From NCBI RefSeq assembly GCF_914271435.1, contig NZ_CAJZAI010000015.1:43118-107117 (forward strand): 64,000 nt of DNA. Reading direction: 5' to 3'. The notes beneath the pieces were generated by a model, which worked only from the letters and a program-made list of their open reading frames with translations, was not told the origin of the DNA and made no database searches. The DNA is from Cupriavidus laharis (lineage in GTDB: Bacteria; Pseudomonadota; Gammaproteobacteria; Burkholderiales; Burkholderiaceae). The translations under genes were made by a program, and so were the position numbers. Positions 7,805-19,173 of this stretch are shown here, in pieces. How positions within the stretch are numbered: position 1 is the stretch's first letter; every line of letters begins with the position of its first letter.

Positions 7805-9844
7805 TCAGTGAGCTGCGGCCAGCACGCGACGGTAGAATCCCACGCAAACCAGCACGAACACCGCCAGCCCGAGCCATTCGGCCGTGCCGGCAAAGCCCTC
7901 GCCCACCACGGCCAGCGGCGCATCCTTGCCTGACAGGCCGATCACCGCCGCCAGCAGCACCCCTATCAGGCTTTCCCCGACGATCAGGCCCGAGGCCAGC
8001 AGCGTGCCGCGGCGTTCGGCATGCTCGAGCGCCAGCTTGACGTCATCGCCACGCGCGGTGGCGCGGCGGCGTTCTGCGCGCAGCAGGAACCACGCGAGCA
8101 CCGCGCCGACCACCAGCGCCGAGCTGATCGTCGGCGGCAGGTAGATGCCGATGCCTACGGCCAGCACCGGCAGCCGCGCCGCGCCGCCACGGCGGCGCAG
8201 GATCTCGTCGATCGCGATCAACACCACGCCCAGCGCGATGCCGATCAGGATCATGGTCCAGTTGAGCTTGTGCGTGAAGATGCCGGTGGCAATGGCCGTC
8301 ATCAGCGTGGCCTGCGGCGCGGCCAGCGCCTGGCCAGGGTCCATGCCCGCTCGCGGCAGCGCGCCGGCAAACCCGTAGGCGTTGTAGAGCAGTTCCAGCA
8401 CCGGCGGGATCACCGCCGCACCGACCGCGCAGCCGATCAGCAGCGCGACCTGCTGGCGCCACGGCGTGGCGCCCACGAGCCAGCCGGTCTTCAGGTCCTG
8501 CAGGTTGTCGTTGGAAATGGTAGCCACGGCCAGCACGGCGGAGGTCGTGAAGATGGCCAGCGCGATGGCGAACTTGCCGCCCTCGGGCGTATCGAGCAGG
8601 CCGTCAGCGGTGCCGATGGCCAGGATCAGCAACGACACCAGGATCACCGCGATGATGCCGATGCCCGAGATCGGGCTGGCGGACGAACCCACCAGGCCCG
8701 CCATATAGCCGCATGCCGCCGCCACCAGGAAGCCGAACACGAACGCAAACAGCACCGCGCAGCCCACCAGGCGCCAGCGCGCGCCTGCGTCGAGCGGCGC
8801 TGGCATCATGAAATAGCCGAAGGTTGCCGCGAGAACGATCGCCAGTGCGACGGCCAGGATGCCGATCCAGCGCACCGGCATGTCCTTCTGCGTGCGCGGC
8901 ATGCCCGCACCGCCGCCCGCGCCGGCGCCCTTGATTGCGCCAAGCGATGCGCGGATGCCGTCCAGCATCGGCCGGGCCAGCGTGATCAGCGTCCAGATCG
9001 CCGCGATGCCGATGGTGCCCGCGCCAATAAAGCGCACCTGCGTGCTCCACACCATGGTGCCGAAGGCCTGCAGCGTGGCGCCTTCCGGACGCGGCGTGAT
9101 GGCCGTCAGCCAGGGCACGGCGATACCCCAGGTCAGCAGCAGGCCGAGCAGCATGGCCAGCCCGCCGACGATGCCGACCAGATAGCCAGCCCCGACCAGC
9201 GCCAGCGAAAAGCCCATCGAAAACCGCACCACCGAGGCTCCGGCAGCCAGCCACAGGTTGGCCCCTTCGGCCAGTACGCGCAGCCCGCCAGCGGCAAAGC
9301 TGAACACGCCCGCCACCAGGCCGCCGGCCAGCAGGTCAGCCAGCCCGGTGCCCTGCTTCTTCGCGCCTGGCGTCACCTCCTGGCCAGCGCTGCCCACGCG
9401 CAGGATTTCCGCGGCGGCCACGCCTTCCGGATACGGCAGCGCGCTCTGCACCACCATCGCGTGGCGCAGCGGGATGCTGAACAGCACGCCGAGCATGCCG
9501 CCGGCCGCGCAGATCGACAGCGTCTGCCAGAACGGGAAACCCTGCCAGTAGCCGAGCATCACCAGGCCCGGCAGCACGAAGATGATCGAGGACAGGGTGC
9601 CCGCGGCCGAGGCCTGCGTCTGCACCATGTTGTTTTCGAGGATGTTGGCGCCCGGGAACAGGCGCAACACCGCCATGGAGATGACGGCGGCTGGAATCGC
9701 CGAGGAGAAGGTCAGTCCGACCTTGAGGCCGAGATAGATGTTGGAGGCGGTGAACACCACCGTGATCAGCGCCCCCAGGATGATGCCGCGCAGTGTCAGC
9801 TCAGGCAGGGAAATATCGTCGGCAACGCGGTCTGCACGCAGCAT
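7805..9844 (-). CDS. OPT-family oligopeptide / metal-chelate transporter
   Basis: A 679-residue, very hydrophobic membrane protein with about 15 predicted spans, belonging to the oligopeptide transporter (OPT) superfamily. The N-terminus is SLPELTLRGIILGALITVVF; SNIYLGLKVGLTFSSAIPAAV follows the first span as expected. OPT proteins import small peptides or siderophore-like chelates by proton symport; the substrate cannot be read from sequence. It lies 80 bases downstream of the Nudix gene on the same strand and may be read from that operon. It converges with yacG across a 24-base gap. Confidence 0.88.
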   Translation of the reverse strand: MLRADRVADDISLPELTLRGIILGALITVVFTASNIYLGLKVGLTFSSAIPAAVISMAVLRLFPGANILENNMVQTQASAAGTLSSIIFVLPGLVMLGYWQGFPFWQTLSICAAGGMLGVLFSIPLRHAMVVQSALPYPEGVAAAEILRVGSAGQEVTPGAKKQGTGLADLLAGGLVAGVFSFAAGGLRVLAEGANLWLAAGASVVRFSMGFSLALVGAGYLVGIVGGLAMLLGLLLTWGIAVPWLTAITPRPEGATLQAFGTMVWSTQVRFIGAGTIGIAAIWTLITLARPMLDGIRASLGAIKGAGAGGGAGMPRTQKDMPVRWIGILAVALAIVLAATFGYFMMPAPLDAGARWRLVGCAVLFAFVFGFLVAAACGYMAGLVGSSASPISGIGIIAVILVSLLILAIGTADGLLDTPEGGKFAIALAIFTTSAVLAVATISNDNLQDLKTGWLVGATPWRQQVALLIGCAVGAAVIPPVLELLYNAYGFAGALPRAGMDPGQALAAPQATLMTAIATGIFTHKLNWTMILIGIALGVVLIAIDEILRRRGGAARLPVLAVGIGIYLPPTISSALVVGAVLAWFLLRAERRRATARGDDVKLALEHAERRGTLLASGLIVGESLIGVLLAAVIGLSGKDAPLAVVGEGFAGTAEWLGLAVFVLVCVGFYRRVLAAAH

Positions 9845-9924
9845 ACGGGTTCCTTTCTTGCTGTTGTTGTGTCGGCGCGATCACGGGCGCCGCGGCCGCA
9901 GGGGCGCGGTAAAGCTCAGTCTGG

Positions 9925-10350
9925 TCAGGTAGTGCGGGATTCGTCGCCGAGCCATTCGACCACCGGGATGGTGGCCGGCAGCAACGGGCCGACCGTCACC
10001 GGCACCGTCTGCCACGAGAAGGCCTGGCCCTCGCGGCCGACCGGATCGCCGCGCCAGGCCGTGACCTTGCAGAAATGCAGGCGCACGTAGGCGTGCGGGT
10101 AGTCGTGTTCGAGCACGTGCCAGCGCACGCATTCGGTGATGTCCAGGCCGAGCTCTTCATGCAGTTCGCGCGCGAGCGCGGCTTCCACGGTCTCGCCGGG
10201 TTCGAGCTTGCCGCCCGGGAATTCCCAGTAGCCCTCGTACGGCTTGCCGCCCGGACGCTGCGCCAGCAGGAAGCGGCCATCGGGCAGAACCAGCACGCCC
10301 ACGGCCACCTCGGTGACCTTGCGCGGCGTGGCCGTGTCTTGCGCTGGCAT
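9925..10350 (-). CDS. mutT: Nudix hydrolase, MutT-type 8-oxo-dGTP diphosphatase
   Basis: A 141-residue protein with a complete Nudix box at about residues 47-69 (GKLEPGETVEAALARELHEE, then LG), containing the Mg2+-binding REx2EE core. The preceding GYWEFPGG is typical of MutT, which removes oxidised guanine nucleotides from the pool. The ATG at 10350 overlaps the upstream DUF815 stop (TGATG), so the two are translationally coupled. The position downstream of secA and argJ matches mutT in many proteobacteria. A different Nudix substrate cannot be excluded. Confidence 0.85.
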   Translation of the reverse strand: MPAQDTATPRKVTEVAVGVLVLPDGRFLLAQRPGGKPYEGYWEFPGGKLEPGETVEAALARELHEELGLDITECVRWHVLEHDYPHAYVRLHFCKVTAWRGDPVGREGQAFSWQTVPVTVGPLLPATIPVVEWLGDESRTT

Positions 10351-11246
10351 CACGCGCCCTCCACGTCGGCGATGAACGGCTTGCCGTGCTTGCCGCCCCA
10401 GTCACGCGCAAACTGCCAGGCCACGCGGCCCGAGCGCGAGCCGCGCTCCAGCGCCCACACCAGCGCGTCGCCGCGCGCGGCGGCAATATCGTCGTCCGTG
10501 CAGCCGAAGTGCTTGAGCCAGTGGCCGACGATGGCCAGGTACTCATCCTGCTTGGGAGGATAGAACGACAGCCACAGGCCAAAACGCTCGGACAGCGAGA
10601 TCTTTTCCTCGACCACTTCGCCGGGATGGATTTCGCCATCAGCGGTGTGCTGGTAGCTCTCGTTGTCCTTCATGTACTCCGGCAGCAGGTGGCGGCGGTT
10701 GGACGTCGCATACACCAGCACATTGTCCGACTGCGCGGCCACCGAGCCGTCCAGCGCCGACTTGAGCGCCTTGTACCCCGACTCGCCGTCTTCGAACGAC
10801 AGGTCATCGCAGAAGATCACGAAGCGCTCGGGGCGCTGCGAGACCTGCTCGACGATATCGCCGAGATCGCCAAGGTCGCTCTTGTCCACTTCCACCAGCC
10901 GCAGCCCGTCCTTGACGAAAGCATTGAGGCAGGCCTTGATCAGCGACGACTTGCCGGTGCCGCGCGCGCCGGTCAGCAGCACGTTGTTGGCCGGCAGCCG
11001 GTTCACGAACTGGCGCGTGTTGCCGACGATGGCGTCCTTCTGGCGCTCGATGTTCTTGAGGTCATCCAGGTGGATCGGCGGCAACTGGCGCACCGGCTGC
11101 AGGTAGCCGATATTGCCGAACAGGCTCTGCCGCTTGCGCCAGCGGAACGCTACCGCCTCCTGCCAGTCCGCATCCGTCAGTTGCGGCGGCAGCCACTGTT
11201 CGAGTCGGGCGAGGAAGTTGTCGAGGCGGGAGGCGAGGTCAGACAT
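10350..11246 (-). CDS. DUF815-family AAA+ type ATPase
   Basis: A 298-residue ATP-binding protein of the DUF815 family. It carries Walker A GARGTGKSSL near residue 93 and a Walker B region FVIFCDDLSFE near 145, followed by a sensor-like VYATSNRRHLLP. Family members are ATPases of unknown cellular role. It sits 36 bases after argJ and overlaps the mutT start, so it belongs to the argJ-DUF815-mutT transcription unit. No membrane segments are seen. Confidence 0.85.
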   Translation of the reverse strand: MSDLASRLDNFLARLEQWLPPQLTDADWQEAVAFRWRKRQSLFGNIGYLQPVRQLPPIHLDDLKNIERQKDAIVGNTRQFVNRLPANNVLLTGARGTGKSSLIKACLNAFVKDGLRLVEVDKSDLGDLGDIVEQVSQRPERFVIFCDDLSFEDGESGYKALKSALDGSVAAQSDNVLVYATSNRRHLLPEYMKDNESYQHTADGEIHPGEVVEEKISLSERFGLWLSFYPPKQDEYLAIVGHWLKHFGCTDDDIAAARGDALVWALERGSRSGRVAWQFARDWGGKHGKPFIADVEGA

Positions 11247-11282
11247 GGCAGCAGCGGAGCGTTGTTGAACAGGAGGCGGTGC

Positions 11283-12512
11283 TCAGGAACGATAGTCGGC
11301 GTTGATCGACACGTAGTCGTGCGAGAGGTCGCAGGTCCACACGGTGGCCTCGGCATTGCCACGGCCCAGTGCGATGCGCACGGTGATTTCGGCCTGCTTC
11401 ATCACGCGCTGGCCGTCCTCTTCGAGGTAATCGGGGTTGCGGCCGCCGTCGCGGGCCACCCAGACATCGTCGAGCCACAGGTTGACGCGGTCGACATCGA
11501 GATCGTCCACGCCGGCATAGCCCACCGCGGCCAGGATGCGGCCCAGGTTGGGGTCCGAGGCATAGAACGCGGTCTTGACCAGCGGCGAATGGGCCACCGC
11601 ATAGGCGATCTGGCGGCACTCGGCCACGTCCTTGCCGCCTTCCACGCGGATGGTCATCAGCTTGGTGGCGCCCTCGCCGTCGCGCACGATCATCTGCGCG
11701 AGTTCCTGGGCCAAGCCGGTGACAGCCTCGCGCAGCGCCTCGAAGGCCGGGCCTTCGGCGCGGTCGACGACAGCCGCACCCGACTTGCCCGTGGCGATCA
11801 GCACGAATGAATCGTTGGTCGAGGTGTCACCGTCGATCGTGATGCTGTTGAACGAGTGGTCGGCTGCATGCGACACCAGCGCCTGCAGCACCGGCTGGGC
11901 CACGGCCGCGTCGGTGGCGATGAAGCCGAGCATGGTTGCCATGTTCGGCCGGATCATGCCCGCGCCCTTGCTGATGCCCGTCAGCGTGACGGTCTTGCCG
12001 TCGATCTGCACCGTGCGCGACGCCGCCTTGGGCTGCGTGTCGGTGGTCATGATCGATTCGGCGGCGGCCAGCCAGTTGTCCGGCTTCGCGCTGGCAATGG
12101 CGGCGGGCAGCGCGGCGACCAGGCGGTCCACCGGCAGCTGTTCCAGGATCACGCCAGTGGAAAACGGCAGTACCTGGTCGGTGGTGATATGCAGTTTTGC
12201 CGCCACCGCATCGCAGGTCGCGCGTGCATTTGCCAGGCCGAGGTGGCCGGTGCCGGCATTGGCGTTGCCGGTGTTGATCACCAGCGCGCGGATGCCTTTG
12301 GCCGCAGCCAGGTGCTCGCGGCACACCTGCACCGGCGCGGCGCAGAAGCGGTTGCGGGTGAAGACGCCGGCCACCGTGCTGCCTTCCGCCACGCGCACTA
12401 CCAGCACGTCCTTGCGGTTGGCCTTGCGGATGCCGGCCTCGGCCCAGCCGAGCTCCACGCCGGCAACGGGCTTCAGGTTGTCTGCCTGCGGCAGCGGAAG
12501 ATTGACGGGCAT
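11283..12512 (-). CDS. argJ: bifunctional glutamate N-acetyltransferase / ornithine acetyltransferase
   Basis: Recycles the acetyl group from N-acetylornithine to glutamate in arginine synthesis and may also use acetyl-CoA. The 409-residue precursor contains KGAGMIRPNMATMLGFIATD, where self-cleavage before the Thr of ATML yields alpha and beta chains. ATG 12512 gives the canonical MPVNLPLPQADNLKPVAG start with AGGAG five bases upstream. The frame extends 36 codons further but without a good ribosome site. secA lies 141 bases upstream on the same strand. Confidence 0.95.
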   Translation of the reverse strand: MPVNLPLPQADNLKPVAGVELGWAEAGIRKANRKDVLVVRVAEGSTVAGVFTRNRFCAAPVQVCREHLAAAKGIRALVINTGNANAGTGHLGLANARATCDAVAAKLHITTDQVLPFSTGVILEQLPVDRLVAALPAAIASAKPDNWLAAAESIMTTDTQPKAASRTVQIDGKTVTLTGISKGAGMIRPNMATMLGFIATDAAVAQPVLQALVSHAADHSFNSITIDGDTSTNDSFVLIATGKSGAAVVDRAEGPAFEALREAVTGLAQELAQMIVRDGEGATKLMTIRVEGGKDVAECRQIAYAVAHSPLVKTAFYASDPNLGRILAAVGYAGVDDLDVDRVNLWLDDVWVARDGGRNPDYLEEDGQRVMKQAEITVRIALGRGNAEATVWTCDLSHDYVSINADYRS

Positions 12513-12562
12513 ATCGGCTCCTGTCCTGTTGTCCTGCTTTGTCTGTTCAGTCGTCAGACGAA

Positions 12563-12585
12563 CATGCCCGCTTGGCGCGGGCATG
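12563..12585 (-). terminator. hairpin between secA and argJ
   Basis: Perfect 9-bp inverted repeat CATGCCCGC/GCGGGCATG with a 5-base loop. On the minus strand only a weak T-rich stretch (TTCGTCTG) follows, so it may be an attenuating or processing hairpin rather than a strong terminator. Confidence 0.4.
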
Positions 12586-12653
12586 TCGTTACCTCTTCGC
12601 CCCGTCCGCCACAGCGGCACGGGCCGTCTTGCATGGTCCGGCTGGCGCCAGGC

Positions 12654-15428
<2,775 letters not shown>

Positions 15429-15632
15429 CGAGTGCTTTCACCTGCGCGGACCGGATCGGCGACCCGCGTACGGGAAGCCCCAGCCGTGCCAGGCATGGAT
15501 AGATTGGCGCAAAACGCCGAGTTTATCATGTGCCGGGGTCGCGGCCGGGATGGGGGGTGGCCGTGTTACCAAAGCCCGACGGGCCCCGGCGGGACGTTGA
15601 TTTATCGAGAGATCGGGGCAAACCGGCAAGGT

Positions 15633-16550
15633 TCAATCGCCCGCCTCCGGACGCGCCGCGACCGCCGCCGCGGGAGGCTCCGCGGCCGCCTGCAGAAAGC
15701 CGTGCGGATTGCGTGGCACGCCGTTCACATGGACCTCGAAATGCAGGTGCGGGCCCGTAGAGCGGCCGGAGCTGCCCACGCGCGCGATCGCCTGCCCGGG
15801 CCGGACCAGGTCGCCGGCTTTCACCAACACCGCCGAAGCATGCGCGTAACGCGTGCGCAAGCCGTCGCCGTGGTCGATATCGACCAGGTTGCCATACTCG
15901 GGATGGAATTCGGCGGCGACCACCACGCCACCCGCCGCCGCGACGATGGGGGTTCCCGACGGCGCGGCAAAGTCCACGCCTTCATGGCGCACGCGCCGGC
16001 CGGTGAACGGGTCCAGCCGCGTACCGAAGCCCGAGGCGTCATAGCCCACCGCCACCGGGCGCACACGCGGCAGGCGCCGTTCGCGCATCTCGCGGTCGAG
16101 CAGCGCGGCTTCCAGCACGTCGAAATAGTCGGCGCGGGTCGCAGCCTGCTCGCGCAGACGGCGCAGCTCATCGCGCAGCTCGGGCAGCGTAAGCGCCGGC
16201 AACCTGCCCGGCGGCAGCGGGCCGCCCCGTCCGGGCGGATGCTGGAAATCGAAGTCCTGCGGCGCGATGCCAGCCAGCCCGGACACCCGCGCCCCCAATG
16301 CATCCAGGCGCACCATCTGCGCCTGGAGTTCGCCAACGCGCGTGGCCAGCTCAGTGAGGTTGTCGCGAAGGTAGGCGTCAGCACCACCCGGCGGCGTTGC
16401 GTGCGAACGGCCGCGCGCCAGGTGCCAGCTCGCCGCCGATGCTGCCAGAACAGCCGCCAGGCACAACGCGCCCGCGGCGGCCAGCACGCGCGGCGTCAGC
16501 GTGAAGCTGCGCACCTGCGACTGGCGCCGGTGAATGACAATGATCTGCAT
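15633..16550 (-). CDS. membrane-anchored M23 (LytM-type) metallopeptidase
   Basis: A 305-residue predicted peptidoglycan endopeptidase or regulator of one. An N-terminal membrane anchor (about residues 20-42) precedes a coiled-coil-like stretch (about 65-165) and a C-terminal M23 domain. The zinc site is intact: HEGVD (His about 189) and HLHFEV (about 267). Intact ligands suggest activity, unlike degenerate NlpD/EnvC activators. ATG 16550 (MQIIVIHRRQSQVRSF) was preferred over an upstream extension that would run through the divergent dciA promoter. It precedes secA by about 200 bases. Confidence 0.88.
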   Translation of the reverse strand: MQIIVIHRRQSQVRSFTLTPRVLAAAGALCLAAVLAASAASWHLARGRSHATPPGGADAYLRDNLTELATRVGELQAQMVRLDALGARVSGLAGIAPQDFDFQHPPGRGGPLPPGRLPALTLPELRDELRRLREQAATRADYFDVLEAALLDREMRERRLPRVRPVAVGYDASGFGTRLDPFTGRRVRHEGVDFAAPSGTPIVAAAGGVVVAAEFHPEYGNLVDIDHGDGLRTRYAHASAVLVKAGDLVRPGQAIARVGSSGRSTGPHLHFEVHVNGVPRNPHGFLQAAAEPPAAAVAARPEAGD

Positions 16551-16616
16551 GACCCGATTCCCGAACCAATGACTGCGTTGACCCGCCTGCTGGGCCAGAA
16601 CATCGGTCCGCTGGCT

Positions 16617-16625
16617 TGTTAAAAT
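16617..16625 (+). promoter_or_regulatory. extended -10 promoter of dciA (leaderless start)
   Basis: TGTTAAAAT is an extended -10 (TG, one base, then TAAAAT at 16620-16625). It ends six bases before the dciA ATG, which puts +1 on the start codon. No -35 match is seen at the expected distance, in keeping with an extended -10 promoter. Confidence 0.55.
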
Positions 16626-16631
16626 GTATGA

Positions 16632-17138
16632 ATGCGCCTGTTCACCCACCACGCCCTGCAGACACCGGCGGCCAAGCCTCTCAACGACTGGCTGACCAAG
16701 GCCGGGCCGGTTTCCGCGCTGATGCAAACCGCGCGGGAACTCGCGACGCTGGAAGCGGAGGTGCTGTCGCTGCTGCCGCCCGGCATGCGCAACGGCATTG
16801 CCGTCGCCGGGGTCAAGCGCGGCGGCCGCGGACCGCAGCAGGAACAGGTACTGCTATTGCTGGCCGCGCATGGCGCGGCGGCGGCGCGTGTGCGCCAGGT
16901 GGTGCCGACATTGCTGTCCCGCCTGCAAGAGCGGGGCTCGCAGGTTACTGCAATCCGGGTGCGGGTACAACCGGAGGCCACGCGGCACAGCGACTGGGAT
17001 ATGGGGCCTGTGGTGCGGACGCGGACTGGCGGGAAGATGAGCGCCGTCGGGCTGGCAAGCCTCGATGAACTGGCCCGCAGCCTGCCGCCGTCACCGTTGC
17101 AGGACGCGTTGAAGACCTTGCTGTCGCATCATCGGTAG
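16632..17138 (+). CDS. dciA: DciA-like replicative helicase loader (DUF721)
   Basis: A 168-residue protein with a DUF721 domain (about residues 15-115). DciA is the ancestral loader or operator of the replicative helicase DnaB in bacteria lacking DnaC. The gene's position beside secA and the M23 peptidase is its usual betaproteobacterial neighbourhood. The C-terminal third is low-similarity sequence. The ATG follows an extended -10 so closely that the mRNA is probably leaderless, and no Shine-Dalgarno is present. Family assignment rests on the pattern of conserved hydrophobics and on synteny, so it is less certain than its neighbours. Confidence 0.78.
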   Translation: MRLFTHHALQTPAAKPLNDWLTKAGPVSALMQTARELATLEAEVLSLLPPGMRNGIAVAGVKRGGRGPQQEQVLLLLAAHGAAAARVRQVVPTLLSRLQERGSQVTAIRVRVQPEATRHSDWDMGPVVRTRTGGKMSAVGLASLDELARSLPPSPLQDALKTLLSHHR

Positions 17139-17148
17139 TACCGCAACA

Positions 17149-17178
17149 GCAAAAACCGGCCAAAAGGCCGGTTTTTGC
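17149..17178. terminator. bidirectional intrinsic terminator between dciA and lpxC
   Basis: Perfect 13-bp inverted repeat GCAAAAACCGGCC/GGCCGGTTTTTGC with an AAAA loop. A and T tracts on either side make it effective in both directions, serving the convergent dciA (plus) and lpxC (minus). Confidence 0.92.
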
Positions 17179-17196
17179 TTTCAGGGCTTACCCAAA

Positions 17197-18114
17197 TCAG
17201 GCAAACGCAGGCTGGACCTGCGGCAGGAACGCGGCGGGCGCATCCTCCACGCGATCGAAGGTCACGACTTCATAGGCTTCCTGGTCAGCCAGCAATGCAC
17301 GCAGCAGCTGGTTGTTCAGGCCGTGCCCCGACTTGTGCGCGACATAGGCGCCGATCAGCGGATGGCCGACGACGTAGAGGTCGCCGATCGCATCCAGGAT
17401 CTTGTGGCGCACGAACTCGTCGCCATAGCGCAGCTCTTCGTTGTTGAGCATGCGATGCTCATCGAGCACGATCGCGTTGTCCAGGCTGCCGCCGCGGGCC
17501 AGGCCCATCTCGCGCAGCGCCTCGACCTCATGGGCAAAGCCGAAGGTGCGGGCACGGGCGATCTCGCGCACGTAGCTGGTATCGGCAAAGTCGATCGAGA
17601 AATTCTGGCCGGTCTTGTCGACGGCCGGATGGCGGAAGTCGATCGTGAACGACAGCTTGAAGCCGAAGAACGGCTCCAGGCGCGCCAGCTTGTCGCCTTC
17701 GCGCACTTCCACCGCCTTTTTCACGCGGATGAAACGCTTGGCGGCGTTCTGCTCTTCGATGCCGGCCGATTGCAGCAGGAACACGAACGATGCCGCGCTG
17801 CCGTCCATGATCGGAATTTCCTCGGCATCGACATCGACATAGAGGTTGTCGATACCCAGGCCGGCGCAGGCCGACATCAGGTGTTCGACCGTGGACACGC
17901 GCGCACCATCCTTCTGCAGCACCGATGCCAGGCGCGTGTCGCCAATGGACCCGGCGGCAGCGGGAATTTCCACGGCTTCCGGCAGGTCCACGCGGGTGAA
18001 TACGATACCGGTGTCAGCCGGTGCCGGCCGCAGGGTCAGCGTCACTTTGCGACCCGAGTGCAGACCGATGCCGACCGTCTTCACCAGGGACTTGATGGTG
18101 CGCTGTTTGAGCAT
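17197..18114 (-). CDS. lpxC: UDP-3-O-acyl-N-acetylglucosamine deacetylase
   Basis: First committed step of lipid A synthesis: zinc-dependent removal of the acetyl group. The 305-residue protein has the zinc ligand His78 in TVEHLMSA and, further on, HKILDAIGDL, which supplies the second zinc His and Asp; the catalytic HKSGHGLNN follows. The N-terminus MLKQRTIKSLV and the length match the family. It lies last in the dcw region, downstream of ftsZ and the peroxiredoxin, as in E. coli (ftsZ-lpxC) but with one extra gene inserted. Its AT-rich leader carries a palindrome (see 18135-18149). Confidence 0.97.
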   Translation of the reverse strand: MLKQRTIKSLVKTVGIGLHSGRKVTLTLRPAPADTGIVFTRVDLPEAVEIPAAAGSIGDTRLASVLQKDGARVSTVEHLMSACAGLGIDNLYVDVDAEEIPIMDGSAASFVFLLQSAGIEEQNAAKRFIRVKKAVEVREGDKLARLEPFFGFKLSFTIDFRHPAVDKTGQNFSIDFADTSYVREIARARTFGFAHEVEALREMGLARGGSLDNAIVLDEHRMLNNEELRYGDEFVRHKILDAIGDLYVVGHPLIGAYVAHKSGHGLNNQLLRALLADQEAYEVVTFDRVEDAPAAFLPQVQPAFA

Positions 18115-18134
18115 GGCGGTCTCAGTAATTATTA

Positions 18135-18149
18135 AAACCTATTAGGTTT
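18135..18149. promoter_or_regulatory. 15-bp palindrome in the lpxC leader
   Basis: AAACCTATTAGGTTT, a perfect 7-bp inverted repeat around one base, lies about 20 bases upstream of the lpxC ATG in an unusually AT-rich stretch. Candidate lpxC promoter hexamers (TTGAAT and TAAAAT on the minus strand) lie around it. It could be a repressor site or a small RNA hairpin; it has no T-run and is not a terminator. Confidence 0.4.
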
Positions 18150-18268
18150 CATTATTCAATTAAGCGATTTTACCACTGCTAGGGAAATCCCGCTAAGACT
18201 CTTTGTTTCGGCGTGTTAATCCACGCACACGGCGCGTCATATGCATCACATCGAATGACTGATCTGTG

Positions 18269-18775
18269 TCAGCCGCGCAACGCCTCGAGCATCGCTTCCG
18301 CACTGCTGACCTTGAATTCGCCAGGGGCTTCCACTTGCAGGTGGGTCACCACGCCATCGTCCAGCACCATGGCGTACCGCTTCGAGCGCACGCCCATGCC
18401 GCGCGCGGAAAGGTCCTGGTCCAGCCCCAGCGCACGCGTCCATTCTGCGCTTCCGTCGGCCATCATGCGGACCTTGCCCGCGGTGCGCTGCTCGCGGCCC
18501 CAGGCGCCCATCACGAAGGCGTCATTGACCGAAACGCACCAGACCTCGTCCACGCCCGCGTCACGCAGGGCCTGCGCCTCGGCCACATAGCTAGGCACGT
18601 GCTTGGCGGAACAGGTCGGCGTGAAGGCGCCGGGCAAGGCAAAGACCACGATCTTGCGGCCTTTGACCAGATCCGACACGCGGAAAGCATTGGGACCCAA
18701 CGAGCAGCCGTCGCTCTGGGTATCGAAGAATTCCTGCAGCGTGGCGTCCGGGACGCGTTGTCCGACAGCGATCAT
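18269..18775 (-). CDS. peroxiredoxin, Prx5 type
   Basis: A 168-residue thiol peroxidase reducing hydrogen peroxide and organic hydroperoxides. The peroxidatic Cys55 is in PGAFTPTCSAKHVPSY, the Prx5-group active site. Further cysteines occur at Cys24 and in EVWCVSVND, so the resolving partner may be internal or a glutaredoxin. ATG 18775 (MIAVGQRVPDATL) gives the standard start and follows a strong promoter. It lies between ftsZ and lpxC but has its own promoter and sits behind the ftsZ terminator, so it is not simply part of the division operon. Confidence 0.92.
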   Translation of the reverse strand: MIAVGQRVPDATLQEFFDTQSDGCSLGPNAFRVSDLVKGRKIVVFALPGAFTPTCSAKHVPSYVAEAQALRDAGVDEVWCVSVNDAFVMGAWGREQRTAGKVRMMADGSAEWTRALGLDQDLSARGMGVRSKRYAMVLDDGVVTHLQVEAPGEFKVSSAEAMLEALRG

Positions 18776-18821
18776 GGTGATTGGCGTCCTGTCAAAAAGA
18801 GGGGAGCAAGGCCTGCCGGCA

Positions 18822-18850
18822 ATCATAGGCTCCCGGGCGCGCTCGTCCAA
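18822..18850 (-). promoter_or_regulatory. peroxiredoxin promoter
   Basis: TTGGAC (18845-18850), a 17-bp spacer and TATGAT (18822-18827) on the minus strand. Transcription would start near 18815, 40 bases before the ATG. Confidence 0.7.
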
Positions 18851-18890
18851 GATCAATGACATCCGGTGGCATTTCGAAACAGCTTGCTAC

Positions 18891-18933
18891 AAAAACGTCC
18901 GCGCGGCGCACCTGTGAGGCACGCCGCGCGGAC
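18891..18933 (-). terminator. intrinsic terminator behind ftsZ (end of dcw cluster)
   Basis: Perfect 12-bp stem GTCCGCGCGGCG/CGCCGCGCGGAC (18897-18908 with 18922-18933) and a 13-base loop, followed on the minus strand by GTTTTTG. It lies about 240 bases past the ftsZ stop. The stretch between the terminator and ftsZ (18934-19173) holds no gene that I can support. Confidence 0.85.
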
Positions 18934-19173
18934 GACGGCACATCCCGACCGGGAAGGCGGGAAACCAGTCCGGGGAGGCGGCCAGCGGCCGCCTGTCCCG
19001 GCAACAGGATGTGAGCGGAGGCGGTTCAGCGCGGACGCGGCATCACCGGCAGCCCGGGCGGTTCACACAGTCCATGCAAGGCACGCGCGGATAGGGAGCG
19101 CTGCGTGCTTCGCGACAAGGACGCGCAAGCCGTCAGGGACCGGCCCTGCGATGCTGGATCCGGCCGTTCCGGC

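Noticed and set aside
8021..10090. A 689-codon plus-strand frame opposite the OPT transporter
   Set aside because: Composition is His/Arg/Gln-rich with no domain, and it crosses the ends of three real minus-strand features. It is a codon-bias shadow.
18897..18933. GC-rich perfect inverted repeat considered as another REP element
   Set aside because: Its sequence differs from the REP arms at 26.2 kb and a T-run follows on the minus strand behind ftsZ, so a terminator explains it better.
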